Made by a program: the position numbers and the translations under genes. A DNA stretch of 55,739 nt, from contig CASEML010000062.1 in NCBI GenBank assembly GCA_949289145.1, forward strand, positions 1 through 55,739, in the 5' to 3' direction. Shown in pieces: positions 37,796-48,018 of the stretch (position 1 is its first letter; each line of letters begins with the position of its first letter). The notes under the pieces are model-generated. The model saw nothing but the letters and a program-made list of their open reading frames with translations, was not told where the DNA came from and did no database searches. The DNA comes from an uncultured Eubacteriales bacterium. GTDB lineage: Bacteria > Bacillota > Clostridia > Lachnospirales > Lachnospiraceae.

Positions 37796-38905
37796 ATGGT
37801 GAAAATTACAATGGACATAAAAGAGAAAATAATTTCTTATGGAAAAGAACACCCAAAAGATAAAAAAATAGTCATCGCATTGCTTGCAGGGATTATTTTC
37901 GCGGAAAATATAAAGAAAGCAATTTTGTCTGGTATTAGAAAACAAAAGACCAGAAGAAAGAAAGTTTTGGCAGAGGTCGGGGACATGAATGAGTATGATG
38001 AACAGTTTGGTGGATCTCACACAAGTATAAGAAATGTTGAATATAATAGTGAGCAGGTAAAAAAACAGTTAAAGCCTGTAAACAGGGCAGTGATAGTACC
38101 GATTGCTTTAGTCTGTATGGCCGCTGTTGGCATGACTGCGGTTGCGGGAAATTCGATTCTTCCGGTAACAGTCAGCGCCAGAGAAAGTCTGGAGAATTCT
38201 GCTGCAGATACTAAGCCAGTAGTAAATTTGTTGGAACAATCAGAAGCACAGGAGATAGAACCGGCAGTAGTGACGAAAGCAGAAACACAGACCTCTGCTT
38301 CTGTGGATGAAAGTATTATTATTGATAATGAGGCATTGCCATGGAATTTAATTTTGGTCAATGATGATTATCCTATTCCGGAAAACTATCAGGTGGAGCT
38401 GGTATATGTGGAGGGAAAACAGGTAGATAAACGAATTGAGGAAGATTTAAAGGATATGCTGAAAGCAGCAAAGGCGGCCGGCATGAACTGTAAAATCTGT
38501 TCTGGCTATCGTACTTCTGCAAAACAGGAAAGTTTAGTGAAAAAAGATGTGCAAAAGTATAAAGCCAAAGGATATGATGAGGAAGAGGCCTTAAAATTGA
38601 CCTATGAAGGTGTGGCTCCGGTAGACCATAGCGAACATCAGACAGGTCTTACAGTGGATATTGTCAGTGCTTCCCATCAGAGTCTGGATGCAGCTCATGC
38701 AGACACAAAAGAAGCCATTTGGTTAAAAGAGCATTGCATGGAATACGGATTTATTGTAAGATATATGGAGGGAAAAGAGGACATTACTCACAGAAAGGCG
38801 GAATCATGGCATTTCCGATATGTGGGAGTGGAAGCTGCAACCTACATTATGGAAAATGATATTACTCTGGAAGAATACCTAGAGGAGTACATAACGAAAA
38901 ACTAA
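37796..38905 (+). CDS. D-alanyl-D-alanine carboxypeptidase, VanY/M15B type
   Basis: 369 residues: cytoplasmic N-terminal part (about 1-95), one membrane helix (about 98-118), an extracellular linker, and a VanY domain (about 195-365). Zinc and active-site motifs are SGYRTSAKQE, SEHQTGLTVDIV (His and Asp ligands) and ESWHFRYVG (Glu base and His ligand). It trims terminal D-Ala from peptidoglycan stems. The long basic cytoplasmic tail before the helix is unusual compared with lipoprotein VanY. The ribosome site of ATG 37796 is weak; ATG 37811 is an alternative. There are no van resistance genes nearby, so a housekeeping wall role is likely. Confidence 0.88.
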   Translation: MVKITMDIKEKIISYGKEHPKDKKIVIALLAGIIFAENIKKAILSGIRKQKTRRKKVLAEVGDMNEYDEQFGGSHTSIRNVEYNSEQVKKQLKPVNRAVIVPIALVCMAAVGMTAVAGNSILPVTVSARESLENSAADTKPVVNLLEQSEAQEIEPAVVTKAETQTSASVDESIIIDNEALPWNLILVNDDYPIPENYQVELVYVEGKQVDKRIEEDLKDMLKAAKAAGMNCKICSGYRTSAKQESLVKKDVQKYKAKGYDEEEALKLTYEGVAPVDHSEHQTGLTVDIVSASHQSLDAAHADTKEAIWLKEHCMEYGFIVRYMEGKEDITHRKAESWHFRYVGVEAATYIMENDITLEEYLEEYITKN

Positions 38906-38937
38906 ATTTATTCAATTAAAAAAATGGAGGACTAGAA

Positions 38938-40173
38938 ATGTATTCATTAGACGAAGTAAAAGCAGTGGACATGGAAGTGGCACAGGCAATCGAAGACGAA
39001 GTAGCAAGACAGAACAGCCATATTGAATTGATTGCATCTGAAAACTGGGTCAGTAAGGCAGTTATGGCAGCAATGGGAAGTCCTATGACAAATAAATATG
39101 CAGAAGGTTATCCGGGAAAGCGTTATTATGGTGGCTGTGACTGTGTGGATGTAGTAGAAAATTTGGCAATCAAGCGTGCCTGTGAATTGTTTGGCTGTGA
39201 TTATGCAAATGTTCAGCCTCATTCCGGGGCTCAGGCAAACCTTGCCGTATTTTTTGCTATGTTAGAGCCGGGAGATACTGTGATGGGGATGAACCTTGAC
39301 CATGGCGGACATTTAACCCATGGAAGTCCTGTAAACATTTCAGGAAAATATTTCAAGATTGTTCCTTACGGCGTAAATGACGAAGGATTTATTGATTATG
39401 ATAAATTAAGAGAAATTGCATTGGAAGCGAAACCGAAATTAATTGTGGCTGGTGCCAGTGCTTATGCTAGAACCATTGATTTTAAGAAATTTAGAGAAGT
39501 GGCAGATGAAGTTGGTGCATATCTTATGGTGGATATGGCTCACATCGCCGGACTTGTGGCGGCGGGGATACATCCATCACCAATTCCATACGCAGATGTA
39601 GTAACAACTACAACTCATAAAACATTGAGAGGACCTAGGGGTGGGCTGATTCTGGCAAATAGAGAAGCTGCAGAGAAATTTAACTTTAATAAGGCAGTGT
39701 TCCCAGGAATTCAGGGCGGTCCTTTGATGCATGTAATTGCAGCTAAGGCAGTATGTTTTGAAGAAGCTTTGAAACCTGAATTTAAAGAATATCAGAAGCA
39801 AGTTGCTTTAAATGCACAGGCATTATGCAAAGGATTACAAAAAAGAGGTATTAAGATTGTATCCGATGGAACAGATAACCACTTAATGTTAGTGGATTTG
39901 ACACCATATGATCTTACAGGCAAAGAAATCGAAAAATTGTTAGATTCTGTTAATATTACATGTAACAAGAACACTATTCCAAATGATCCGAAATCACCAT
40001 TTGTAACCAGTGGTATCCGTCTTGGTTCTCCTGCAGTTACTTCTCGTGGATTTAAGGAAGAAGACATGGATGTAGTGGCAGAAGCTATTGCAATGATGAT
40101 TAAAGATGCATCTAAGACAGAAGAAGCAAAGGCTCTGGTGAAATCTTTAACAGATAAGTATCCGTTAGCATAA
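38938..40173 (+). CDS. glyA: Serine hydroxymethyltransferase
   Basis: PLP enzyme that interconverts serine and glycine with tetrahydrofolate, supplying one-carbon units for purine synthesis. 411 residues, normal length. Landmarks: [27 protein letters not shown] (active-site region), [19 protein letters not shown], and the PLP lysine in [17 protein letters not shown] 38938 follows GGAGGACTAGAA. It is monocistronic with a terminator behind it. Confidence 0.97.
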   Translation: MYSLDEVKAVDMEVAQAIEDEVARQNSHIELIASENWVSKAVMAAMGSPMTNKYAEGYPGKRYYGGCDCVDVVENLAIKRACELFGCDYANVQPHSGAQANLAVFFAMLEPGDTVMGMNLDHGGHLTHGSPVNISGKYFKIVPYGVNDEGFIDYDKLREIALEAKPKLIVAGASAYARTIDFKKFREVADEVGAYLMVDMAHIAGLVAAGIHPSPIPYADVVTTTTHKTLRGPRGGLILANREAAEKFNFNKAVFPGIQGGPLMHVIAAKAVCFEEALKPEFKEYQKQVALNAQALCKGLQKRGIKIVSDGTDNHLMLVDLTPYDLTGKEIEKLLDSVNITCNKNTIPNDPKSPFVTSGIRLGSPAVTSRGFKEEDMDVVAEAIAMMIKDASKTEEAKALVKSLTDKYPLA

Positions 40174-40211
40174 GAGGAAGTATTGCAAAATGCGGATTAG
40201 ATAATAAAAAA

Positions 40212-40250
40212 GAAGGCGGAAGCATTTCAAAAAAGTGCTTCTGCCTTTTT
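40212..40250. terminator. Bidirectional terminator glyA / AraC regulator
   Basis: GAAGGCGGAAGCA (from 40212) pairs with TGCTTCTGCCTTTTT, with A-rich flank on the left and T-run on the right. It lies between convergent genes. Confidence 0.85.
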
Positions 40251-40255
40251 GGCAT

Positions 40256-41116
40256 CTACCATTGTTTCCGATAAACCATTGGAGTACAGCCTTCTAGTTT
40301 CCGAAATACTTTAGTAAAATAATTTGTATCTGGAATACCGCATTTGCCGGCAATTTCTTCGATTTTTAAGTCTGTAAACCGAAGCAGTGTCTTGGCATAG
40401 GTGATGCGGCAGGAAGTAATATGGCTGCCTACAGTAACCCCATAAGTATCCTTAAATTCTCTTGCCAGATAATATTTACTGATAAAAAAGTATTCTGCCA
40501 GCTGGCTCAGAGAAATATTTTCAGCAAAATGATTATCAATGTATTCCTTAATCTCTTTCATCTTAGATGAAACACCCTCCTGAGAGTCTCTTTGATTGTG
40601 GCTGATGCATAAAGTAAGCAAATCTGTAATGGATTTGTGAATCAAAAATTCCGAAGTAACATCCTTTTTCTGAGATAGCTGCATACACTGGTCAATAATA
40701 GAAGTAAAATCGGTAAAACTTTCCACATGAAATAAAATAGACGGAACCAGTGCATTATAATAAGTAAAAAAAGGAACAGCATCTTTGCCGTTGAAGTGAA
40801 TCCACATAAGCTCCCAAGGATCCTCTTCACTGCTTTGGTGAGAATAAGAATTGGCACAATTAATAAAAAGACAGTCCTTTGGAGAAAGCAGATATTCCTG
40901 ATTTTGATAAGTAAATTTTCCCTTGCCGGACAAAACAATTAGAAACAAATAAGAATCTAATTTTTCACGTTTCGATATATGACTTTTTAAGCTCTTTAAA
41001 TATCCTGCTTCCTGCAGATACAGCAAATGTTTTCTGGCAAAGTCACTGGGGGTATTTAAAACACGGTTGGATTCGGTAATGTTTCCGGTATTTGAAAATG
41101 AAATGGGCTGTAACAT
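40256..41116 (-). CDS. AraC-family transcriptional regulator
   Basis: 286 residues. ATG 41116 has AAGGAGG upstream; a longer frame reaches 41179 but has no site. An N-terminal cupin-type sensor (about 20-150; GKGKFTYQNQEYLLSPKDCLFI, read in two parts) is followed by the AraC DNA-binding domain (about 190-285) with two helix-turn-helix units (ISLSQLAEYFFISKYYLAREF in two parts, and KIEEIAGKCGIPDTNYFTKVFRK likewise). It probably senses a sugar. No transport or catabolic operon adjoins it, so its target is elsewhere or is itself. Confidence 0.9.
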   Translation of the reverse strand: MLQPISFSNTGNITESNRVLNTPSDFARKHLLYLQEAGYLKSLKSHISKREKLDSYLFLIVLSGKGKFTYQNQEYLLSPKDCLFINCANSYSHQSSEEDPWELMWIHFNGKDAVPFFTYYNALVPSILFHVESFTDFTSIIDQCMQLSQKKDVTSEFLIHKSITDLLTLCISHNQRDSQEGVSSKMKEIKEYIDNHFAENISLSQLAEYFFISKYYLAREFKDTYGVTVGSHITSCRITYAKTLLRFTDLKIEEIAGKCGIPDTNYFTKVFRKLEGCTPMVYRKQW

Positions 41117-41160
41117 GATTTCCTCCTTTGGGTAGTGGTGATTTTTTAATGTGTGGGTGG

Positions 41161-41343
41161 TTGGACAAAGGGAGGGCATAGGGCGGAATGGCTCCGGGGG
41201 ATAAGAAGTTACGGGAATCCCTTTGCGTACCCTTTACCAGAATCCCCCAAAGGGACACTTAGAACCTTTCGCCCTCCGGAACCGCTGTCAGCCCTCCGGT
41301 ACCCCCCGTCCCCCTGTCCAATATGCCCCATACCTTCCGCCCC
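41161..41343. repeat. GC-rich imperfect inverted-repeat element
   Basis: This stretch is far richer in G+C than its surroundings and lies in a 360-base gap without a supported gene. It is roughly palindromic around 41240: TTGGACA (41161) faces TGTCCAA (41315-41321); CCCTTTG (41219-41225) faces CAAAGGG (41248-41254); GGGCGGAA faces TTCCGCCC near 41335. GCCCTCCGG occurs twice (41271, 41291). It could be a small non-autonomous mobile or REP-like element. No transposase or clear target duplication is seen. Confidence 0.45.
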
Positions 41344-41476
41344 ACACCGTCACAGTCTATACCGCAATATTTTACTATAAAAAGTCAACACATGACATTT
41401 ACTTCCTAATTATAGTATATTATACTGAAAAATGAAATACAAAAAAATGCTATTTATGCAAAGAAAGAGGTTGAAG

Positions 41477-42547
41477 ATGAGTAAGGTAGCTTTAATTACA
41501 GGGATTACAGGTCAGGATGGCTCTTATTTGGCAGAGCTCTTGTTAGAGAAGGGGTATGATGTTCATGGTATTATCAGACGTCACAGCACTATCTGTACCG
41601 ACAGAATTGACCATTTATACAACAATAAAGAATTAAGAGATAAGAGATTTTTCCTGCATCATGGAGATTTGACGGATTCTTGTAATCTTCTGTCTCTGAT
41701 TAATAAGATAAAGCCAGACGAAGTGTATAATCTAGCGGCCCAGTCTCATGTGGCAGTTTCGTTTGAGGTGCCGGAGTATACGGCGGAAACTACTGGGGTT
41801 GGTACCATTCGTCTGTTGGATGCCATCCACCAGAGTGGATTACAATGTAAATTTTATCAGGCCTCCACATCAGAATTGTTTGGAGGAATTCCGGGAACTG
41901 CACCTCAGAATGAAAACACACCGTTTTATCCAAAGAGTCCCTATGGTGCGGCAAAATTGTATTCATACTGGATTACGGTAAATTATAGAGAGTCCTATGA
42001 TATGTTTGCGTGCAATGGCATTTTGTTTAACCATGAATCGCCAAGACGCGGTGAAACCTTTGTTACGCGTAAGATCACAAGAGCCGTGGCAGATATTATG
42101 GCAGGAAATCAGGATACGTTGTATCTCGGAAATATGAATGCAAAACGTGACTGGGGGTATGCCGGGGACTATGTAGAAGGAATGTGGAGAATTTTGCAGC
42201 AGGACAAGCCGGGAGATTATGTGCTTGCTACCAATGAAACACATACGGTACGTGAATTTGTGGAATTAAGCTTTGCGGAAGTTGGCATTGAAATTACATG
42301 GCAGGGTGAAGGCGTGAATGAAAAGGGAATTGACAAGAAGACAGGTAAGGTTTTGGTTGCCGTTAATCCAAGATATTTCCGTCCGGCAGAAGTGGAACTG
42401 CTTTGGGGAGATGCCACTAAGGCAGAAACAGAACTGGGCTGGAAGCGCAAAGTAAGTTTTAAAGAACTGGTGGCCATGATGGTGGACAGCGATATGAGAG
42501 AACTGGCAGGAATCAGTGCCAAAGAATTTCGTGAAAAGAATGCATAA
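41477..42547 (+). CDS. gmd: GDP-mannose 4,6-dehydratase
   Basis: Converts GDP-mannose to GDP-4-keto-6-deoxymannose, the first step to GDP-fucose. 356 residues. ATG 41477 follows AAGAGGTTGAAG; the upstream ATG at 41432 has no site. Short-chain dehydrogenase fold with [14 protein letters not shown] (NADP loop), HHGDLTDS, the Thr/Ser of STSELFGG, and [10 protein letters not shown] (YxxxK). It starts a three-gene cassette with fcl and manC. Confidence 0.96.
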   Translation: MSKVALITGITGQDGSYLAELLLEKGYDVHGIIRRHSTICTDRIDHLYNNKELRDKRFFLHHGDLTDSCNLLSLINKIKPDEVYNLAAQSHVAVSFEVPEYTAETTGVGTIRLLDAIHQSGLQCKFYQASTSELFGGIPGTAPQNENTPFYPKSPYGAAKLYSYWITVNYRESYDMFACNGILFNHESPRRGETFVTRKITRAVADIMAGNQDTLYLGNMNAKRDWGYAGDYVEGMWRILQQDKPGDYVLATNETHTVREFVELSFAEVGIEITWQGEGVNEKGIDKKTGKVLVAVNPRYFRPAEVELLWGDATKAETELGWKRKVSFKELVAMMVDSDMRELAGISAKEFREKNA

Positions 42548-42575
42548 AGGTAAAAGTTTTTTAGGAGGATAAAAA

Positions 42576-43517
42576 ATGGAAAAAAATGCAAAAATATATG
42601 TGGCGGGACACAGAGGAATGGTTGGTTCTGCTATTGTAAGAGAACTGCAGAAAAAGGGATATACTAATATTATTACCAGAACATCAAAAGAGTTGGATTT
42701 AAGAAGACAGGAGCAGGTGGAAGCATTTTTTGAGGCGGAACAACCGGAATATGTGTTTCTTGCGGCGGCAAAAGTAGGCGGAATTATGGCAAATAGCAAA
42801 CATCCGGCAGATTTTATGTATGATAATATGATTTTAGAGATGAATGTAATTCATTCCGCTTATGAGAATAAGGTAAAAAAGTTAATGTTTTTGGGAAGCT
42901 CCTGCATTTATCCGAGAATGGCGCCTCAGCCTATGCCGGAAAGCTGCCTCTTAACTTCCGCCTTAGAACAGACCAATGAAGCATATGCTTTGGCAAAAAT
43001 CTCAGGTTTAAAGTACTGCGAATATTTGAATAAGCAGTATGGCACCGATTATATCAGCGTAATGCCTACGAACCTGTATGGGCCAAATGACAATTATCAT
43101 CCGGAACATTCTCATGTATTACCTGCATTGATCCGACGTTTTCATGAGGCAAAGGAAAATAAACTGGAAGAGGTGGTTATCTGGGGAACCGGTACACCTC
43201 TCCGGGAATTTTTATATGTAGATGATCTGGCAGAAGCCTGTGTTTACTTAATAAATAATTATTCTGGCAGTGAAACGGTGAATCTTGGCACAGGAAAAGA
43301 AGTGACGATTAAGGAGTTGGCTGAAATCGTAAAAGATGTGGTGGGATATGAGGGAAAACTTACCTTTGATACCACAAAACCGGACGGTACGCCAAGAAAA
43401 TTGCTGGATGTAAGTAAATTAGAGGAACTGGGCTGGAAATATCATACAGAGCTAAAGGATGGAATTAAGCTTGCATATGAGGATTTCCTCCATAGTAAGA
43501 TTCGTGCAGAAAGGTAA
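42576..43517 (+). CDS. fcl: GDP-L-fucose synthase
   Basis: Epimerase-reductase that turns GDP-4-keto-6-deoxymannose into GDP-L-fucose using NADPH. 313 residues. Motifs: [15 protein letters not shown] (NADP loop), [17 protein letters not shown] (catalytic Ser/Cys region) and [15 protein letters not shown] (YxxxK). The start has AGGAGG. 28 bases after gmd and 5 before manC, a clear operon. Confidence 0.96.
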   Translation: MEKNAKIYVAGHRGMVGSAIVRELQKKGYTNIITRTSKELDLRRQEQVEAFFEAEQPEYVFLAAAKVGGIMANSKHPADFMYDNMILEMNVIHSAYENKVKKLMFLGSSCIYPRMAPQPMPESCLLTSALEQTNEAYALAKISGLKYCEYLNKQYGTDYISVMPTNLYGPNDNYHPEHSHVLPALIRRFHEAKENKLEEVVIWGTGTPLREFLYVDDLAEACVYLINNYSGSETVNLGTGKEVTIKELAEIVKDVVGYEGKLTFDTTKPDGTPRKLLDVSKLEELGWKYHTELKDGIKLAYEDFLHSKIRAER

Positions 43518-43522
43518 AAAAA

Positions 43523-44593
43523 ATGAAGAATACAGCATTGATTATGGCTGGAGGACGTGGGGAACGTTTCTGGCCGCGAAGCAGAAAAGATCTGCCAAAA
43601 CAGTTTTTGTGTCTTACCGATGACGGAAAGAGTATGATTCAGCTTACTGTAGAAAGAATCCGTGGGCTGGTGGATATCGAAGATGTGTATATTGCTACGA
43701 ACCAGAATTATAAGAACTTGGTAATGGAGCAGTTGCCGGAACTTCCGGTGGAAAATATTCTCTGCGAACCGGTAGGAAAAAATACCGCACCGTGTATCGG
43801 TTTAGGCGCAGTGTATATTGCACAAAAATATCAGGATGCCATTATGATGGTATTGCCTTCAGATCATTTAATTAAGCACAATAAAATGTTTTTGAAAACA
43901 TTAAAGGATGCTATTGAAATTGCAGAGGAAGGCAGGAATTTAGTGACACTTGGCATCACTCCCACTTATCCGGAAACTGGCTATGGCTACATTAAATTTG
44001 ATGGGGAGGCTGTTTGCGGAAACGGATATGCAGTAGAAAAATTTGTGGAAAAGCCAGATTATCAGCTGGCAAGAGAATATTTAAATTCTGGAGAATATCT
44101 GTGGAATAGTGGTATGTTTGTATGGAAGGTATCTTCTATTTTAGATAATATTCAGAAATTTATGCCTGCTACCATGGAGGGACTGAACCGTATTAAAGCA
44201 GCTATTGGAACAGAAGCACAGCAGGAAGTCTTAGTAAAAGAATTTACGGAGTTCGAGTCAGAATCTGTGGATTATGGAATTATGGAAAAAGCGGATCATA
44301 TTTTCATTATTCCAGGGGCATTTGGCTGGGATGATGTGGGAAGTTGGAATGCCGTAGAGCGTATTAAGCAGACCAATGAATTGGGCAATACAGTAACCGG
44401 CAACATTATTACGATTGATACCAAAAACTGTATTATTGAAGGACATGATAAATTGATTGCCACAGTTGGTTTAGAAAATCTTGTGATCGTAGATACGGAG
44501 GATGCTACATTAATCTGTAATAAAAATAATACTGGTGATATAAAAAAAATATTGGAAAATCTTCGAATCTGCAATCGGACGGAATATATTTAG
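43523..44593 (+). CDS. manC: Mannose-1-phosphate guanylyltransferase
   Basis: Makes GDP-mannose from mannose-1-phosphate and GTP, the substrate for the gmd product. 356 residues: a nucleotidyltransferase with MAGGRGERFWPRSRKDLPKQ (signature loop), VLPSDH (metal Asp), EKPD, and GAFGWDDVGSWNA. It lacks the C-terminal phosphomannose isomerase cupin of bifunctional ManC. It completes GDP-fucose synthesis from Man-1-P; no phosphomannomutase or glycosyltransferase is in the window. Confidence 0.94.
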   Translation: MKNTALIMAGGRGERFWPRSRKDLPKQFLCLTDDGKSMIQLTVERIRGLVDIEDVYIATNQNYKNLVMEQLPELPVENILCEPVGKNTAPCIGLGAVYIAQKYQDAIMMVLPSDHLIKHNKMFLKTLKDAIEIAEEGRNLVTLGITPTYPETGYGYIKFDGEAVCGNGYAVEKFVEKPDYQLAREYLNSGEYLWNSGMFVWKVSSILDNIQKFMPATMEGLNRIKAAIGTEAQQEVLVKEFTEFESESVDYGIMEKADHIFIIPGAFGWDDVGSWNAVERIKQTNELGNTVTGNIITIDTKNCIIEGHDKLIATVGLENLVIVDTEDATLICNKNNTGDIKKILENLRICNRTEYI

Positions 44594-45020
44594 AGTTATA
44601 ATGAAAATACAAGAACTCAGGGGAGAAGGCTGTTGCTATTGATAAATTTGTCCCAAAACGAGGAGTGCCCCAAACGTCTTTCGACGCTGGGGCTATTATG
44701 AAAAAAATTATCTATGTGTGTAATGAAAACACTATCTGTAACTCATCTCTAAGTTGTATTTAGTATAGCAAGTGCTTATGAACAAACTATGAACAAGCTG
44801 TGAAAATATTGTAAAAAATATACAAAAGAATTGTGGATAATAAGTAAAAATGAAACAAAATACACAAAGAGGAAAGTAGATTTGAGGGAAATTAAAAAAA
44901 TTATTACTAATCAAAGGGAAAAAACAAAAAACGGTGTCATTCTTTGGTTGACGAATCAATAAAAATATGTAAAATTATATAGTAGAATAAATTAAAAAAT
45001 ACAAGGAAAGAAGGAAGATT
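44594..45020 (+). other. Gene-free spacer of 427 bases
   Basis: No supported ORF. It contains a hairpin at 44667-44693 (GCCCC...GGGGC with an inner ACGTC/GACG) that may end the GDP-fucose operon but lacks a U-run, and a very A/T-rich stretch leading to the pyrophosphatase gene, with TTGACG near 44948 as a possible -35. Confidence 0.4.
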
Positions 45021-46667
45021 ATGCCGAATAATCAGAAAATATATGTAGTAGGACATAAAAATCCAGATACGGATTCCATCTGTTCTGCTATTTGTTATGC
45101 GGAATTAAAAAGAAGAATCACAGGAGAAGTTTACGAAGCAAGAAGAGCAGGCAATGTAAATGAGGAAACACAGTATGTACTGGATTACTTTGGTGTAAAG
45201 GCACCGGAACTTTTGCCCAATGTATATACACAGGTCAAAGATATGCAGATTCAGAAATTAAACGGAGTTGATTCCGGCATTTCCATGAAAAAAGCATATA
45301 CATTAATGAGAAGTGAAAGTGTTGGCACACTGCCGATTACCAGTGAAGACGGAAAACTGGAAGGTCTGATCACGATTGGTGATATCGCAAAATCATATAT
45401 GGCAGATTATGATAATAATACATTGGCAGAAGCACGCACACAATATAGAAATATTATTGACACCATTGACGGAAAAATGCTCACAGGAAATGAACATGCG
45501 TTCTTTATGCATGGAAAAGTGGTAGTCGCAGCGGCTACGCCCGGAGTGTTAAAATCATATATCAGCGAAGATGATCTTGTAATCGTGGAAGACAGCAAAG
45601 AAGCCATGAATTGTGCATTGGAAAATAATGCAAGCTGCATTATCGTATGTGAGGATGCAAAGGTGGATGAAGATATTATTGCAAAGGCAGGAGAAAAAAG
45701 CTGTGTAATTATATCCACATCTCATGATGCCTTTACAGCAGCACGGTTGGTAAACCAAAGTGTTCCGATTAAGAGATTTATGACAAAGAATGGAGTTGTA
45801 AGCTTTCGGGTTGACGAGCCTTTGGAAGAAGTAAAAGGTGCTATGACAAAGTTTAGATATAGAGATTTTCCAATCTTAGATGAAAACGGAAAATATGTGG
45901 GAATGCTTTCTAGAAGAAGTCTGTTAAAAGCAGATAATAAGAAAGTAATTTTAGTGGATCACAATGAACTGACACAGACGGTGGACGGAATCAAAGATGC
46001 TGAAATTTTGGAAGTGATCGATCATCATAAGATTGGTGATGTATCCACAGCGTCCCCAATTTATTTTAGAAATCAGCCGGTGGGATGCACAGCAACAATC
46101 GTTTATCAGATGTATCAGGAAAACAGTCAGGAAGTAACGAAAGAAATTGCGGGATTGCTATGCTCTGCTATTATTTCAGATACATTGATGTTCCGTTCTC
46201 CAACTTGTACACCAGTGGATAAAGAAGCTGCGTTAAAACTGGCTGAAATTGCAGGTATTAATGTGGAAGAATACGCAATGGCAATGTTTAAGGCAGGAAG
46301 CAATCTCTCTGACAAAACACCGGAAGAAATTTTTTATCAGGATTTCAAAAAATTTAGTACAGACGATGTAAACTTTGGTGTAGGGCAGATCAGCTCCATG
46401 GCAGCAGATGAATTGTTTGAAATCGCAGAACGTTTAAAACCATATATTGAAAAAGCATGTGAGGAACAAGGGTTAGATATGATTTTCTTCATGTTGACAG
46501 ATATTTTAGAAGAATCTACCAACTTAATTTATGCAGGTGACAAAGCAGGAGAGTTTGTAGAAAAAGCATATGGAGTTCCAAGGGAAGCAGGAGATTACTA
46601 TAAATTAACAGGCGTGGTATCCAGAAAGAAACAGTTGATTCCTGCATTTATGGCAGCACTTCAGTAG
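45021..46667 (+). CDS. ppaC: CBS/DRTGG-type family II (Mn-dependent) inorganic pyrophosphatase
   Basis: Hydrolyses pyrophosphate. 548 residues, the length of the nucleotide-regulated form: DHH domain start with VGHKNPDTDSICSAI (metal ligands), a CBS pair split by a DRTGG domain (about 70-300; VGTLPITSEDGKLEGLI and FPILDENGKYVGMLSRR), the second DHH part with EVIDHHKIGD, and a DHHA2 domain to the C-terminus. CBS domains in this class bind adenine nucleotides and modulate activity. GGAAAGAAGGAAG precedes ATG. A flavin-reductase gene follows after 10 bases. Confidence 0.96.
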   Translation: MPNNQKIYVVGHKNPDTDSICSAICYAELKRRITGEVYEARRAGNVNEETQYVLDYFGVKAPELLPNVYTQVKDMQIQKLNGVDSGISMKKAYTLMRSESVGTLPITSEDGKLEGLITIGDIAKSYMADYDNNTLAEARTQYRNIIDTIDGKMLTGNEHAFFMHGKVVVAAATPGVLKSYISEDDLVIVEDSKEAMNCALENNASCIIVCEDAKVDEDIIAKAGEKSCVIISTSHDAFTAARLVNQSVPIKRFMTKNGVVSFRVDEPLEEVKGAMTKFRYRDFPILDENGKYVGMLSRRSLLKADNKKVILVDHNELTQTVDGIKDAEILEVIDHHKIGDVSTASPIYFRNQPVGCTATIVYQMYQENSQEVTKEIAGLLCSAIISDTLMFRSPTCTPVDKEAALKLAEIAGINVEEYAMAMFKAGSNLSDKTPEEIFYQDFKKFSTDDVNFGVGQISSMAADELFEIAERLKPYIEKACEEQGLDMIFFMLTDILEESTNLIYAGDKAGEFVEKAYGVPREAGDYYKLTGVVSRKKQLIPAFMAALQ

Positions 46668-46677
46668 AGGCACTGTT

Positions 46678-47277
46678 ATGGCAAAACAGGAATGGAAGCC
46701 AGGAAATATGCTTTACCCTTTGCCGGCGGTCATGGTCAGTGTGGCGGACAAGGCAGGACATTTCAATATTATAACCGTGGCATGGGCAGGAACGGTATGT
46801 ACCAATCCTCCTATGCTTTCTATATCGGTAAGACCAGAGAGATATTCTTACCATATGATAAAAGAAACAAGAGAATTTGTGGTGAATTTAACTACGGAAT
46901 CTTTGGCATATGCGACGGACTATTGTGGAGTGCGGTCGGGCAGGGATGTGGACAAATTTCAGGAGATGGAACTGACACCGGAGAAAGCTTCTAAGGTGAA
47001 AGCTCCCATGATTAAAGAAAGTCCGGTAAATATTGAATGTAAAGTGAAAGAGGTATTAGAGCTTGGTTCCCACCATATGTTTTTGGCAGAAGTGGTGGGG
47101 GTTCATGTAGATGAAAACTATATGAATGAAAAGAATAAGTTCGAACTATCCAAGGCAAAGCCTATAGTATATTCTCATGGAGAATATTATGGTTTGGGAA
47201 AAGTACTGGGTACTTTTGGATATAGTGTCAGAAAAAAGAGTACCAAAGGGAAAAAAGCACAGAAAAAAAAGAAATAG
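46678..47277 (+). CDS. Flavin reductase-like FMN-binding protein
   Basis: 199 residues of the flavin reductase/DIM6 split-barrel family. Landmarks: YPLPAVMVSVADKAGHFNI, AWAGTVCTNPPMLSISVRP (FMN-binding loop) and EFVVNLTTESLAYATDYCG. The last 15 residues are Lys-rich and probably disordered. It may bind FMN and transfer electrons; the partner is unknown. It lies 10 bases after the pyrophosphatase gene and shares its terminator, though no functional link is evident. Confidence 0.88.
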   Translation: MAKQEWKPGNMLYPLPAVMVSVADKAGHFNIITVAWAGTVCTNPPMLSISVRPERYSYHMIKETREFVVNLTTESLAYATDYCGVRSGRDVDKFQEMELTPEKASKVKAPMIKESPVNIECKVKEVLELGSHHMFLAEVVGVHVDENYMNEKNKFELSKAKPIVYSHGEYYGLGKVLGTFGYSVRKKSTKGKKAQKKKK

Positions 47278-47296
47278 AATATGTTATAGAAAAGAA

Positions 47297-47338
47297 ATAT
47301 GCAAAGCATAGATAATTTTGCTTTGCATATTTTTTTGC
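47297..47338 (+). terminator. Terminator of the pyrophosphatase-flavin reductase unit
   Basis: ATATGCAAAGCA (47297-47308) pairs perfectly with TGCTTTGCATAT (47319-47330), then a run of T. Confidence 0.92.
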
Positions 47339-47388
47339 TTTTTTAGAAATAATAAGAGGGAATAAATTGTAAGGTAACAGGTGATGAA

Positions 47389-48018
47389 ATGAAAAAGGAA
47401 ACTGTGTATTTGAAATTGGAGCGGGATGTAAAAGTAATTAATTATGATGTGATGCTCAGTGATGTAGCGGCAATCAGCTGTAATGATAATACATTGGCGG
47501 CAAAAATAAAATGTATAAAATTATTTCAGATTCATGCAGAAAAATCAAAACGTGAGATTATTTCTGTGATTAAAGTGGTGGACAGTATCATTCGGGAATT
47601 TCCGGATGCAGAGATTCAGAGTATTGGAGAAATGGAATGTGTCGTGGAATATGTGGGAGATAAAAAGAAGCATAAGATATGGGATATGATAAAAATAATT
47701 TTTGTATCGCTGACTGCCTTTTTTGGAGCAGCATTTGCTATTATGACATTCAATGAAGATGTGTCAGTGACAGATGTATTTGGTAAGCTGTATACACTCG
47801 TATTTGGTGCAATGCCCGAAGGGCCAGGGCTTTTGGAATTGTCATATTCTATTGGTTTAGCTATGGGAATCATTCTTTTTTATAATCATATTGGTGGAAG
47901 AAGAATTACAAAGGATCCCACACCTATTGAGGTGCAGATGAGAATGTATGAAAATAATGTAAATGATGCATTGGTAGAGACTGCAAATAGAAAGGGGGAA
48001 CTTCTTGACGTTGATTAG
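47389..48018 (+). CDS. spoVAA: Stage V sporulation protein AA
   Basis: 209 residues. A soluble N-terminal part (about 1-95) is followed by two membrane helices (about 103-123 and 150-170), the SpoVAA layout. SpoVA proteins form the inner-membrane channel for dipicolinic acid in forespores. ATG 47389 is preceded by AGGTGAT. The C-terminal end overlaps the spoVAB start. Presence indicates a spore former. Confidence 0.88.
   Translation: MKKETVYLKLERDVKVINYDVMLSDVAAISCNDNTLAAKIKCIKLFQIHAEKSKREIISVIKVVDSIIREFPDAEIQSIGEMECVVEYVGDKKKHKIWDMIKIIFVSLTAFFGAAFAIMTFNEDVSVTDVFGKLYTLVFGAMPEGPGLLELSYSIGLAMGIILFYNHIGGRRITKDPTPIEVQMRMYENNVNDALVETANRKGELLDVD

Noticed and set aside
41153-41435. Two plus-strand frames in the GC-rich gap
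   Set aside because: Pro/Arg-rich translation products of the GC island, no ribosome sites, and they cover the inverted repeats.
44667-44693. Intrinsic terminator of manC
   Set aside because: The hairpin is convincing but no U-run follows on either strand, so it is described in the spacer entry rather than called as a terminator.
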